NCBI RefSeq assembly: GCF_000220395.1
Contig: NW_004086291.1
Span: 1 to 64,000 of the forward strand
DNA length: 64,000 nt
Origin: Ichthyophthirius multifiliis
Taxonomy: Eukaryota > Ciliophora > Oligohymenophorea > Hymenostomatida
Direction of reading: 5' to 3'
Shown here: positions 52,304-64,000 of the stretch, in pieces
How positions within the stretch are numbered: the stretch's first letter is position 1
How the letters are laid out: each line of letters starts with the position of its first letter
Notes under the pieces: generated by a model
The model's input: the letters and a program-made list of their open reading frames with translations, nothing else
Told to the model about the DNA's origin: nothing
Databases searched by the model: none
Made by a program: the position numbers and the translations under genes

Positions 52304-55300
52304 TACTTTTTTAGTTTAAGCATCCCAAACGTAAATACTTTAAGTAATATTTTCATTAGAAGTTTTATTATAAGATATATGTGGTTCTTATAAATTTTCT
52401 TAATATTATGTATAATTTGATAATTTAGTTTTTTTTTGTCCTGTAGCAATTATATTTTTATTAATAGGGTTTATTGCAATAGAAAGAATTTATTCATTGT
52501 GATTCATAAAGAAGGATTAATTACGATTTTTTTCAGCCACAACTACAATTTTAGAAGCATTGAATATATATTAATTATTATTTATATACTTGCACATATT
52601 TATTAAATAATTTCCTTTGTAATTGCATGAAAAACCTTTTATTTACTACAACTAAAGTTATTGCTATGGGACTTAGTTGTACTTCAAATCATCTTAAGGT
52701 TAATACGAAGAAGGGGCACTATTTAAAACTTGACTAACATATTATTATTTTGTAATTGCTTTATTATCTTCTTTATTTGTATTTTCATTTTCTTTTAATT
52801 ATAATTAATTTTCATTATTTTTAAAACTTTTATAAATAAATTTTTAGTTATCAATTTCTTTTTCTTAAATTATTTTCCATTACATAATGCATTTATCTTA
52901 TCCTCCAATAGAAACCAAAAATTAATCATCAAATGCAAAGGCAAGTTTGTTAATTTAGGAAGAATGTCCTAAATACTTCAGAAAAGGTTAATTTTCATTC
53001 TAACTGGGAAATTTAAGTAATTTAATTCTGCCAAAGGTATCTCCTACAGCCACTACATTATATTTATCGGAACAATTTGATGATTTAATTTCAGTTCCAT
53101 TAAAAGAATTAGGCCAAATACCTTTAAGATTAAATTAGAAAATACAGGAATGAGTTTCCCATTTAATGTCTTTAATAATTTTAAGATCGGTAATTTATTT
53201 TCCCTTTTTACCTTATTTATTTTCTTCTAGAATATCATAGAAGATTATTTCACCTCCACTTGTATTGCATTATATAATTTTCCTTTTTGAATCCTTTGCA
53301 AAGTCTATATGAGTCACTGGATGTCCACTACCTCTAAGTCTAGAAATTTATTTAAAATGATTTCGGCAATCATAAACTAATATTTCACATGAATTCTTAT
53401 CGTGAGCAACTATTAAATTTTCAGAATCAGCCGAAAATTTTAAACAAGTAACTGCTTTTTCCCTATCTTTGAAAGTAAAAATTACTACCAAAGATACAGG
53501 ATCGGCTATTAGTATGTTTCCGTTTAAACATCCTATTGCTAAATATTTCTAGTTTTGGGTGTAGTCTATACATCTAGCAGGATAGTCTAGTTTTGTACTG
53601 TTTATTAAGCATTTTTTTTTCAAATCCCAACAAGCTAAGATGTTGTCCTCTCCTACAGTAAAGAATATTTATTACCTTGGATGAGTTGCTAAACCCCATA
53701 ATTCTCCTTAGAAATGACCATGCATTATATGCTTATATTTATTTTGGTTTATGTCTAATATTTAAATTATTTCTGATGCTCGGGTGCCTATAGTTATTGT
53801 TTTTTGACAATAATCTTCAGTTATTGATACTATCTAGATTTTTTTTTTAAAAAAAAATATAAAAAAAAATATACTCTTTTTGAATAGAGTTCATATTCAT
53901 TTATAGAAATTTAGGTAATTAATTCCAAAAATTGATCCTTTTCATTCCAATTCCAAATTAAAATAAAATTATCTCTACCAGCTGATATAATTCCATCTTA
54001 TTTATCTTCAGCTAAAAAAATAATAAAATATAAAAAATATTAAAAAAAATTATAAATAATTAAAATACATATTTATTATCTACTAAAAACAGCTGTGACA
54101 GGTCCTTTATGTTTAAAAGCATCAAAAATTAACTTATTTTATTTCCAAACATAAAGATTTCCTTTAAACATTCCTGTAACAGCAACATTTTTAGTTACAG
54201 CAATTGACAAACAGGATTAAGGAGAACTATCTTAAGTCCAAACTCCTCTATTTTATACTATTTATCCATTATTAATATCAATAAAGATGATTTCGTTTTG
54301 ACAAGAAACAACTAGCATTTTATCATTTTTTGTAAATTTCATATCAAAAACAAAAGAAAAATCAATTTTTTCGGCTGTAATTAATGACTCTTTTTATAAA
54401 AAATTCCTTTTTTCTTTGTTTTTCCAAATTTTTATTTCCTCTTAAATATCATAAATTGCTAAAACATGGTTAATATTTCCATATGAAATTCCTGCGACTT
54501 TTGTTTGATCATTCGAAATCGCAACACATATAATTCCATTTTTTAAAATTCCTTAAAAATTAACAATAGTTTCCATTGAAATAGAATCCCAAACACTCAG
54601 TATTGGATTTCTAAACAAATCTCCTGTTACTAATATATCTTTAGATATATCTATTGATGATATTTATCCTTAATGTTATGTATAAAATCTTTGTTTGCCA
54701 GATTAATCTAATATTATTATAATGGAAGCAGAATTATATATAATTTCTCCTTTTGTGTTTATTTTTATGTTATTTCTTGTTTGACTTGAGTTAAATCCAT
54801 ATACATAATCTAATTATAATTAAGTATTCGGTATTTAATTTGTCAAATATGCTGAAATTTAAACAGAATCTATAATATATATACATAAAAATTTATATAT
54901 ATAAATATAAATATATAAATATTTAAAAATAAATATATTAATTTATATATATATATATTATATTATATATATATATATTATTTTAGTATAAATAAAAACC
55001 TTTTTTAGTTTCATTTTATAATTAATCAAGTTTTTCTATTGTTATTTACCATTGTTTTTTATTATTATTATCTTCTTCATTTTATTTCAAAGGCTTTTTC
55101 ATTTAAATCTCTTAAAACGATTCTTAGTTTTTTTCAATTCCTTATTTTATTTTTTCATATGTATCGTCCTATACTTATTAATATTTGTTTATTTCGATTT
55201 CCAAATCAGAATCAGCATCAGGAATTCCTTTACTTCCTCCAAAATCTAAACGTAAATCTTCTTTTGATATAAGCCCGCAATTAAATAATAATTTTATTAT

Positions 55301-55961
55301 GTCTTCATCTTTTGAGACAATTGATTAAAATTCAGATAAACTTATGTTTTATTCTTAATTTTCATAATATTTTTTGTGTATATGTTCTGCTATTTTTACT
55401 GCTTCTTCAATTTTTAATTCACGTCGACCAACCATTATATTTAAAGATGTTAATATGGTTTTTATTAAAACGGTAAATTCGTTTAATGTTATTTATTTAT
55501 TTTTATCAAAATCGTATTAATCAAATAATAATTAACATTTAGTCTTTTTTATTTTTTTAATTTTTTTAATTTCTATTTTATTTATACTTTTAATGAAGAT
55601 TATGATAATAATGTCAAACAACATAAAAATTCAAAAGTGTCTATTTTTCCGGATTATTCTTAATCGAAAAATTCAAATAACTTAAATTAATATTATTTTT
55701 TATTTGCATAATTTCTATTTATTTATTTACTCTTTCTAATTCTAAATCTGGTATTTTCATTAATGTCCCAAAACTCTTTTTAGACATTAATAAATCTTCG
55801 TCAGCCATTAAATCAAGCTTATCTCTTTTTTTATTATTTATATTTTATCTTTATATTTTTTATTTAAACCTTATAATTTCTATTTAGCCTGCTGAAAAGC
55901 CTGTATATTTTCTCATTGCGTCTAATTCAGCTTTAAAGTCAATTTAAAAAAAATTTCCCAT
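47968..55961 (-). CDS. EF-hand plus triple HELP-WD40 protein (EML family)
   Basis: About 2,300-2,400 residues after removing a dozen or so short introns. Residues ~1-260 hold calmodulin-like EF-hand helices with one canonical loop DFDKNKQITLNE (about 55514-55479). Then three HELP-plus-WD40 modules follow: first HELP LDYVYGFNSSQTRNN (about 54800), second LQLQQIKGFSCNYKGNYL (about 52650), third EYVYGYRSYDCRNNIFYL (about 50080). Each is followed by WD repeats (IATGQ, SIYVWDSFTMQ, SVWDSISMETI). The end VKFLPNDEYLISCGSDGCVF closes the last propeller. Three tandem modules match EML5/EML6; EML proteins bind microtubules. A 130-nt intron (about 54870-54999) joins the EF-hand part in frame to the first HELP, so this is one gene. 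Many introns carry oligo-T/oligo-A blocks. Exact exon borders were not all worked out. Confidence 0.88.
51620..51735 (-). repeat. Duplicated oligo-T/oligo-A segment in an intron
   Basis: A block of the form TTATAAG-T(12)-A(9-11) appears twice, at about 51624-51650 and 51707-51733, in non-coding sequence between exons of the EML-like gene. Confidence 0.65.
52278..52301. repeat. (TA)n repeat
   Basis: Twelve TA units in an intron of the EML-like gene. Confidence 0.75.
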
Positions 55962-56658
55962 TTTCTTATATTATATTTTAGTAAGTTTTTTTTTAAAAAA
56001 AATAAAATAAAATATATATGTAGATTTTGATATAAAAGTATTTAAAAATAAAAAGTTAAAAAAATTATAAAAAGTACATTGATTTAAAAAATTATATATT
56101 AATATATATTTTATAAAATATATATTTTTAAGAAAGTAATTAAAATTTCATTAAAAACAATTTTTATTTATTAAATAAAAAGTAAAAACATATAGTTCTA
56201 TTAGATAAGTTTATATTAAAATAACTTATTATGATAATATATCAATATATAATTCTTTCTTATATTTAAATCTTTATATAGTATTAAAGTGTGTATTAAA
56301 AATTTCAATTCGATTTTTAATTAATGTAATATGTTTTTTTTATATTATATGAATATTATTAAAAATATTTATTTTATTAATAAATTATTAATGGCTCATA
56401 AATCATAAAATAATTATAATGATAAAAATCCCGTTACGGTAATAAAAACTAAAATATTCTATATAAATTAAATAGGATATGAGAATATTAAATTAATTGA
56501 TTACAAAAGAAAAAGCTACATAGCAGATATATGCTAACTATAATTTTAATCCTAAAAATAGTTAAAAATAATAATTATATTTAACTTTATATAATTTTAT
56601 TCAAATAGTTTTTTTATATTGTGAAAAACCTAATAATAATTACTTTATTAAATAAAAA
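55962..56658. promoter_or_regulatory. Bidirectional intergenic region
   Basis: About 700 nt between the EML-like start (minus) and a small plus-strand gene. A slightly GC-richer patch at 56420-56540 has no clear frame or RNA fold. Confidence 0.35.
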
Positions 56659-57039
56659 ATGAAAGAAACTTAAAAAAAGAATCCTTTTATAGACTTTAAT
56701 AGGTTATCAGACTTAATAGATATTTAAAAACCTGTTGATCTTAGTGGTATATTAAAATTTATTACTATACATTTTTAATATTTAATTAGAAAAAATGATT
56801 AAAAAAATATAGGAAGTTAATTAAACACCATTATAAAAGTATAAATATGCACAAACAGGAAATCAGGAAATCGGATGGTTTAATTAAGTAATTTATAATA
56901 TTTTTTAGAAAAAAATAAATATTTAATAATATATAATATAATTATTTTCATCTTATTAAAAGGAAGCGAATAACTAAAAAAATCAAAATAAATTCAAACA
57001 TTTAAAAAAAAATTGCAAAGAAACAAAATATGCAAATGA
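56659..57039 (+). CDS. Small protein, unknown
   Basis: Single-exon ORF of 126 residues, ATG to TGA. It has a balanced composition unlike spacer: FIDFNRLSDLIDIQKPVDLS, GSQLNTIIKVQICTNRKSGN, then LIIYNIIIFILLKGSEQLKK and a basic C-terminus. The periodic beta-strand pattern would suit a small OB-like or KH-like fold, but I do not recognise it. No signal peptide. Confidence 0.55.
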
Positions 57040-57684
57040 TTTTTTAATTACATAAAAAGTTTCTCCTTTTTCAAACAAAATTAAATGAAAATGGAAAAAT
57101 TACTTATAAGTTTTTTTATTAAACAATAAAAAGAAATATTAATAAAACTTTTAATGTTCAATTTTGTTTAATATATTTATGAATTAACAATAAAAAATTA
57201 TTAATAGTTTTTATTCTATTATTTTTTATATATAATTTTATATTATTAATATGCTTTATTATTTTGTATTTCTAAATTAAAAAAATATATGATATTGATT
57301 TATTTATTTTGATTAAAAACAAAATATAAATAAAGCAAATAAATAAATCAATATTTTTTCAAAATTAGTATTTAATTTTAAAATATATAAAAATAAAATT
57401 TAAAAATATCCTTTAATTAAATAATAATAATATTAAATTATTAATTCAATTAAAGGTGAATTAATTTTTTTATTATTAAATTAAATAATCACTTAAATAA
57501 AAAATATAATTTAGATTTTTAATATAAATAGTTAAAAACCTTTATTTATAATATTCAAAATTAAATATGAAATAATTAAAACTATTTAATTAAAAAAAAT
57601 ATATAAATAAATAAGTTATTATTAGAATATAAACCTTTGTATTTTGTATGCATATATTTATTAATTTTATTATCTATATTGTTT
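57040..57684. other. Convergent 3' spacer
   Basis: A/T-rich, no gene seen. Confidence 0.6.
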
Positions 57685-58101
57685 TCAAAAATTTATTTAT
57701 TGTAGTTTTTCCTCTTCAAAATTTTATTAATTAATTTATAAACTAAACATTTTTCTAAACTAAATTTTTTTATTTGATCCAAGGGTGAGTTATTTTTTAG
57801 GTGTATTTAAGCCAGAGTTATTTTAATCTCGACTTCTACAATATTGATCTTAAGAAAAATTATCGTAGGAGTCATTAGATAATTCAATTAAATTAATTTA
57901 TATGTTTCTTTAATTATCAAAGTAATCATCACTTATATCACTTGGATTTGCCATTATTATATTATTTTGGTCTAACCATTCGTTTATTCTGTTTTCCATA
58001 TCTATAAATATATCATCATGTGATTCAGACATTGATTTCAAAGTTAATATTTTTCTCTATTATTTGGAAAATTATGACTCTCTTACTGTTTGTTTTCTCA
58101 T
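57685..58101 (-). CDS. Small acidic protein, unknown
   Basis: Single-exon ORF of 138 residues, ATG 58101 to TGA 57687-57685. Hydrophilic and Ser/Asp-rich, probably disordered: MRKQTVRESQFSKQ, SMSESHDDIFIDMENRINEW, NPSDISDDYFDN, SSGLNTPKK-like NNSGLNTPKKQLTLGS. Ser/Thr-Pro and acidic-flanked Ser sites would suit phosphorylation. No family recognised. Confidence 0.55.
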
Positions 58102-59476
58102 CTTTACTTTTTTATATTTTATGTATGTCTTTTTATGATTATTAATTTCTTTAACTTTAATTGTTTATATATAAGAATATTAAAAATAAATAAAATAGAA
58201 AATTTAATATGAAATAACGAATTTACAATAATATATTTGTAAATTTATTATATTTTTTTAAATTAGAAAATTAATAATTTTAGTTTTTTTACTTTTATCT
58301 TATAAATTTTTTAATTATAAATATTAAATACTACTTTACTTTGCTCATATTTATCTAAATTAACACTTGAAATAATAAATAAATACGAATTATAATAATA
58401 ATTTTTTATTATAAGTTAAATATATAATATTATTTTAAATAAAAAATTATATTCTCCTTTTTTTTTATTTACTATACTATTTTTATTAAAATTCATTATT
58501 TATTGATTCGTCAAAATTATTTTTATAAAAAGGACTATTTACAATTATTTTTTTAAGAATATTTAAATAATAAAAATAGAAAAAAAAAGTCTGATTGTAT
58601 TTTATCTATTTTATTTTATAAGTTATGTTATAAGTATTTATGATTTTTTTTAAAAAATTATTGATTATATAAAAAATAATGATTATTAATAACTAATAGA
58701 ATATTTGACAATTTCAATATAAAATATTTTTATTGATATATATTTAAAATAAATTGAATATATTTTATATTAATAAAAAAGTGAAATAAAATTAATATAT
58801 ATAAAATTAATAAATAAAATTATACTGTAATATGAAATACGTGTAGTGTCAAAAAATATTTACATCAAAAAAATTAAATTAATTATATAATATTACTTTA
58901 TATTATAAAAAATAAGTATACAACACTAAAAAAGGCTGTGAAAATTGATATAATGTCACTTTTCACAATTTATAATCATTTATGATATGATACATGATTT
59001 TAATTTAAATTAAATATAAGTATAACAAGGGTTTCGATATTACCTTAATTTATATTTAAATAATATTTATAAAAAATACTTGGATAAAAAAAACATAAAT
59101 ATAAAATTATTATTTTTTTATTTATGTGAATTTTTCTATATTTAAAAAATAAAAATAAAATTATTATAAGCATATATTTTTTTAATTTAATTTATGATTT
59201 TTATTTTTAGATATTAATACACATTTATTATATATTATATTTTGTTAATAAGGTTAAAAGATTTTTATTAAAATATATATTTTTTTTTTTTTAATATTAT
59301 TAAAAATATAGCGCGCGCAAATACTTTTGGCGTATTTTATATAAAATAAATATTTAATTTATAAAAAAATATATTTTCATTGTATTTAAGTTTAAAAGAT
59401 TTAAATTAAAATAATAATAAAAATAAATTTTATTTCCAATAAAAAAAATTATATTTAAGAAAAAAAAAAAAAAAAA
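58102..59476. other. Spacer with GC island and short inverted repeats
   Basis: Mostly A/T-rich. Two things stand out: GTGAAAA ... TTTTCAC inverted repeat arms near 58938-58966, and the GC block at 59311-59318 described separately. No gene or recognised RNA. Confidence 0.5.
59311..59337. promoter_or_regulatory. GC island with small palindrome upstream of SANT-like gene
   Basis: GCGCGCGC followed by AATACTTTTGGCGTATT, whose arms AATAC/GTATT can pair. It is an abrupt GC spot in DNA of about 10% GC and lies 140 nt before the SANT-like gene start, so a promoter or origin-type element is possible; function is inferred from position only. Confidence 0.3.
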
Positions 59477-59992
59477 ATGAAAAAAAACAATTAAAAGGAA
59501 TTTTAAGAAATTAACTTTGATGAATACTCTAAAAATATGAGAAAAGATTTGTCAAATCCTGAAATAAGATAAGAAGACGGCAGTTTAAACCATAAATATT
59601 TTCTTTAAAAACATGGCTTATATTGGTCTTCAAAAAATTAATAATAATTAATAAGAGGAATTGAAATATTTGGTAAATTATTAAATTTGAATCTTGTTTT
59701 TTATCTTTATAATTAATCTAAAGGAATTGGTGAATGGAAGGATATTAATTATTATGAATTTAATGATAAAGCCGTAAAAATAAAAAAGGAAATATGCAAT
59801 ATTTATTTATTTTAAAAAAAGAATCCAGTCGAATTAGAATTAAGAACATGTATGCTTTTAGGAATAAGTGATTTGAGTGAATATCAAGGAAAAAAATTTA
59901 CATAAGAAGAATTAGAATAATAAAGATTAAAAAATCTTTAAAAAGGAAAAACATAAAATAAATTAAGAGATAATATATATTATGTAATATGA
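59477..59992 (+). CDS. SANT/Myb-like small protein
   Basis: Two exons, intron 59673-59723 (51 nt, in frame if retained), 154 residues. The pattern HGLYWSSKNQQQLIRGIEIF then GIGEWKDIN is the first half of a SANT/Myb repeat; splicing the intron restores the usual FGxGxW spacing, which supports it. A second helical part, PVELELRTCMLLGISDL, and a basic tail follow. It resembles small SANT-like nuclear proteins of ciliates; binding partner unknown. The ATG follows an A18 run, typical of leader sequence here. Confidence 0.65.
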
Positions 59993-60250
59993 AAGTATAT
60001 TTGATTTTTTAATATAAAAATAAATTATTATGCATTTATATTACATATTTTTTACTAATAATATATTTTAATATAATTATATATACATTTATATGTATAT
60101 TTAAGATAATAAAAGATATTAATTCTTATAAATTTTTAATAAAGTTAAGATATAAATAGAAATTATAATATTATATAAATATTTAAAATAAATAATGATA
60201 TTATATAGCATTAGGCTTTTATCAAGCCTAATTTTTTTCATATATATTGC
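59993..60250. other. Spacer downstream of SANT-like gene
   Basis: A/T-rich; contains the hairpin at 60210-60238. Confidence 0.55.
60210..60238 (+). terminator. 9-bp hairpin followed by T run
   Basis: ATTAGGCTT-TTATC-AAGCCTAAT is a perfect 9-bp stem with a 5-nt loop, followed by seven T. It lies 218 nt past the SANT-like stop. It could end a small RNA or mark an mRNA 3' end; it does not match the metazoan histone stem-loop consensus. Confidence 0.45.
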
Positions 60251-61450
60251 ATAGTTTGTTACTTTTTATTTAAATAATTCCATATTTTTTTAAAGTTTAA
60301 AGAATCTTTTACTAATATTAATCAAAACTTGTTTATAGTAATAAGTTATTTATTACTATATTCTCTTTGTTACTAAAATAAAATATTTTTTGTTAATATT
60401 GATTGTCATTAAATACAAATATTTAAAAAGTAAGTTATTTTTAAAACTACAAGAGATATTCAATTGATCATATATTAAGAGTATTTTATTTTTAGAAAAA
60501 TTTTTCTATTTAAAGTTAGTTTTTTAAAAAAGTTTTCTTTTTTTATGAAACAATTTTTTAAATTTTTTTGTTTTGTTTATTTTCTATGTTTACATTTTAA
60601 ATAACTTTAACGAAGATATTTTAGAAATTTATAATTTTTTTATAAGCAATAATTTCTTCAATCAATTTTTATAATATTTTTAATAATTCTTTCTTTAGTT
60701 TTCATTCTTTTTATTTTGGAATTTATTATTTTAAAATCTAAAAAGAATATACTTTTAATTCTTTATCTTTTACATATATTTAATAATAATTATTTTAAGT
60801 TTCGATTTATGTTTCTTTATTTTTTATGTATTTAAATATCCTATTTTATGTCAAATTATGTGTTAATGCTTTAGATATATTTTTGGTATTAATTCTTAAA
60901 TAAAATCATATATTTAAGTCCTCCTTACAGAATTAATTTATTTTATATGATAAATAAAATTCATTCGATTTATAATTTTTAATTTTTTATCTTCATAAAA
61001 AAGATAAGATACAATTAAATAATATTCTTTTAAAAAAATTATTTTGATTTATTATATATTTATTAAATAAAACTCTTTTCAAGATTAATTATTAATATTT
61101 ATTTTTGTTTGAAAGATTTTTATTAAATAATAAATTGATTTATCTTAAATTTCTTACATATTTTATTTTTAAAAATTGAAAAAATTCTGAATTATTATTC
61201 ATTTTAAAAACATTAATTTGCAATTTATTTTTATTCTGGTTGAAATTATGAATATTGTAGAGTAAAATTTTTAAGAAAAACATGGTTTTAGAAATCATTT
61301 TATTTTTAATATTTTACAGTTAAAATTATTATTTAAAGGGGTATAATGACTAGCAATTACTTTATATAGTTTAATTTAAAAATTATTGAATTAATTAAAC
61401 AATTATAAATTTTATTTTATTTTTATAACAATTTATTAATTAGTTATTTA
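60250..61450 (-). pseudogene. Coding-like fragments, unresolved gene or remnant
   Basis: Minus-strand pieces in more than one frame look coding: about 61313-61010 starts MISKTMFFLKILLYNIHNFN and runs 100 codons to TGA, and about 60995-60850 contains NRMNFIYHIKQINSVRRTQI. Further pieces follow to about 60470. Frames do not join by obvious introns. No domain recognised. Confidence 0.3.
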
Positions 61451-61735
61451 ATAATAAAACTTATGCTCATTCATAATTATAATCTATTATGTTTGCCTTC
61501 AATATTATATATAAGTAAAAAAATTAATAATATTACATTAAATAAATAATATATTTAATTCTTAATAATAATATATTTAATAAATTTTTATATATTTCTA
61601 ACAAAAAAAATCTAAATAAAAATATTGTTTTTACACCAAATAAAAATATATGTATTTTATATAATATTTTCATATATAAAATTCATATTTAACAAAATTG
61701 AAATTATAATATAGTTTATAAAAAAAAAGTATAAA
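61451..61735. other. A/T-rich spacer before B-box gene
   Basis: No motif recognised; expected promoter of the next gene. Confidence 0.5.
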
Positions 61736-64000
61736 ATGTCAAGCGCAAAAGAACTCTAAAGTAAATTAAATGAAGATCGAATAAAATTATCAAATCACAT
61801 AATTGGTTAATTTGAAGAAAACGATGATTTGCGAATATTTTGTATGAAACATAAAAACCAATTAATTGTAAAAATTTGCAATAACGAGAAATGCCAAAAA
61901 GCTACTTAATTATTTTGCGTTGAATGTGTATTTGAAGAAACAGAACATATATAAAAATGCAAAAAATACATTTATCCAATAGAAATAGGAATACAATAAA
62001 TAGCTTAACGTTTTTTAGTGATATGTCCTGAGAATTCCTAAGAAATATATAAGGAGTATTTCGAATAACTAACCTAAAAAGAAGGTAAGAACATATAAGA
62101 TTCCGAAGAGTTTATCCAATAATAAAAATAAAAGCTAAAGATAGACATTGATATGATAACAGATTCATTTTAGAAATATATGCAGTCTATAAAAACTGAA
62201 TTATCGAGAAAAATGGATGAATAAATAAAAAATTATAAAAGTAATTATTAATATTTAAGGAAACTTCTTGAATAATAGAGTGGATATACATATAAAATGC
62301 TAAGAGAATATTCCGATTATAAAAATATTATAAAAAAAATAAATAATCAATCAATGGATTAAGCCGCTGAGTTTTTCTAAGAAATTAAGTAAGTTCTACT
62401 TTAATATACTCAAGGGGATTATTCCACTGAATAAAATATTAACCAAATTTAAGATTTGTATTTACTTTTGGTTAATTAGACTATAAATCCTCCTACTTAT
62501 TAATCTGGGAATTTCAGAGACTTTTCCTTTATTAGTATTAAGTTATAAGTGGAATTATTGAGTAATAAAATTGTAGATAGTCTTTAGTCTAATATTATTA
62601 ATGTACCTCTTTAAAAATTTATCGTTGAAGAACAGAACGCTCACGAGGAAAATCTTCCTTAATTTTAATTAATGAAATCTTAAAATAATTGTGTCGAATA
62701 AGAAACTTATTCTGAATAGGCAGCTTTAAATACTAATAGAAATTCAATAATGAACTTTAGTAGTTCGAGAGAATCTAATCTTAATTTATTGGGTAATTCT
62801 AGAGTTAAAATTATAAAATAAGAATATGAATCACCTAATAATGAAAATATAAGTAGTTATACAACAAATAATTATAATAAAAAATAAACAATAATTCTTC
62901 CTAGTATTTTAAATAATTAATGTTAACAAGGTATTTTTTTTAAAAAAAATAATAATAATTGTGATTGATTATTCATAAATATTTATTTTCTTCTTTTTTT
63001 TTTTAAAAAAAAAGGTGTAAATAGATCACAAATATAATTTTCATTAGAAAGAAAGAATTGTATGATAAAAAAATACTAAAAAAACTTTTTCATAGAAAAA
63101 AGTGATGTTAAAAAATCTCTTGCTATTATTGATAATGTTTGTGTGACTTCGATTGCTGTAATTGCAGAAGATATTATTGCTTTGGCATTATCTAATAATT
63201 ATATTCAAATTTATTGTTTAGAAAATAATGAACTTTTATAAGAAATGGAATGTAAAAATTGGATTTATACACTGGCAATTCTTAAAGTTCATAGAAATCC
63301 CTAATAGGGCCCTCCCCCTTAGTTATTTAAATCTATTGGGTAGTAAATATTGGAAAATAAATAAGCTAAAATGAGTGATTTTGGATTTAAATTAGTAACA
63401 TTTTTTTTAAAAAAAAAAAAAATTAAAAAAATAAATATAAAAAAGTTAGGTGGAAGTGAGAATTCAGTAAAAATTTGGGATACAAATTTCGTTCGAGATG
63501 AAAAAATATATCCTATAGTAGAATTTAGGGTAGAAGGTTTTTTTAGAGGACTTTCTCTATTAGATTTAGAAGATGAAAATAACTTAGTTTGTGGAGATTG
63601 GGATGGACATATATATATATGGGATTATATAGACGAGAAAATGACATTTAAATTAGAAACAAAAGGCTTAATAGTAAATAGGCTTGCTTTAATAAAACAA
63701 TACGAGACCTTTGTATCATCCCATAAAACAGATTACGAATAAGGAGGAATTTTGATTTGGAAATTATAATACGAGAAAGTTTTTAAGGATGAAAATAATA
63801 GTTTGAATACAAAGAATAGTGAATAATTGAATTAAATATGTGACATATAATAAAAAAATGTACTTGTAGGATGTGTTTTGGTAAATAGATTAAGTACAGC
63901 AAATGATGTGAATACTTTTTTGCCTTTAAAAACTAATCCGACTTATATTGTAACTAGTGAGAAAATCACATTAAATTATGGGATATTGAAAAGGGGAAAT
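61736..64000 (+). CDS. B-box-like zinc finger and WD40 protein, 3' end outside window
   Basis: Starts at ATG 61736 (MSSAKELQSKLNEDR). Residues ~35-85 carry a B-box-like cluster: FCMKH, CNNEKC, LFCVEC, EETEHIQKC. A coiled coil follows (SFQKYMQSIKTELSRKMDEQ), then a Ser/Asn-rich linker. After introns 62931-63014 (84 nt) and 63395-63445 (51 nt) a WD40 propeller begins: IALALSNNYIQIYCLE, ENSVKIWDTN, NNLVCGDWDGHIYIWDY, and the window ends within HIKLWDIEKG. A one-base break occurs near 63957-63962: frame TSE-K changes to GENHIKLWD, as if one G were missing. Order B-box, coiled coil, WD40 resembles ciliate TRIM-like proteins lacking a RING. Role unknown. Confidence 0.75.

Noticed and set aside
55039-55272. 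Overlapping plus-strand hydrophobic ORFs
   Set aside because: Antisense to the linker between EF-hand and first HELP of the EML-like gene.
60210-60238. Histone mRNA stem-loop
   Set aside because: Stem length and loop do not match the consensus, and no histone gene is upstream.

Overview
The window looks like macronuclear DNA of an oligohymenophorean ciliate. About 85% of bases are A or T, and clear protein families read through only if TAA and TAG mean glutamine and TGA is the sole stop. Introns are short (mostly 25-80 nt), GT-AG and extremely A/T-rich. The base composition and code best fit Ichthyophthirius or a close relative; this is inference, since no species marker is present. No CRISPR array, insertion sequence or telomere repeat is visible. 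Gene finders using the standard code see only fragments here, so boundaries below come from reading frames, splice signals and conserved motifs.

Layout. 1-6.6 kb: mostly A/T-rich spacer, with a minus-strand tandem cyclic-nucleotide-binding protein (4697-2602) and a small membrane-type ORF. 6.6-10 kb: a large leucine-rich-repeat protein (minus). 12.1-13.3 kb: an intact signal-peptide protein (plus). 14.6-16.3 kb: a broken receiver-like gene. 16.3-20.7 kb: two minus-strand lipid genes, a TLC/LAG1-type membrane protein and a PAF-acetylhydrolase-like lipase. 21.0-26.7 kb: separase (plus), convergent with a PCGF-like RING protein (27.2-28.8 kb, minus). 29.3-30.2 kb: mitochondrial ribosomal protein mL46. 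30.4-31.8 kb: a transmembrane RING-H2 protein with a luminal EGF-like motif. 33-35.4 kb: a PB1-like/coiled-coil protein. 37-39.9 kb: a Myb/SANT protein and a membrane protein. 40.03-40.10 kb: tRNA-Gly(GCC). 40.3-41.8 kb: a MORN-repeat protein. 42.4-43.2 kb: an AlkB-like oxygenase. 43.6-47 kb: a Q/N-rich coiled coil and a TPR protein. 48-56 kb: a giant EF-hand plus triple HELP-WD40 protein of the EML family. 56.7-60 kb: small genes, one SANT-like. 61.7-64 kb: a B-box/WD40 gene that runs off the window.

The genes do not form an operon or pathway; this is ordinary ciliate gene order with housekeeping, ciliary/cytoskeletal (EML, MORN, LRR), signalling and cell-cycle functions mixed. Several otherwise well-conserved genes (separase, TPR, B-box/WD40, the 39-kb membrane protein) show isolated one-base frame breaks, some in homopolymers, which points more to consensus errors than to decay. 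Two genes appear to use introns of only 21-25 nt. Oligo-T/oligo-A blocks recur at intron ends.
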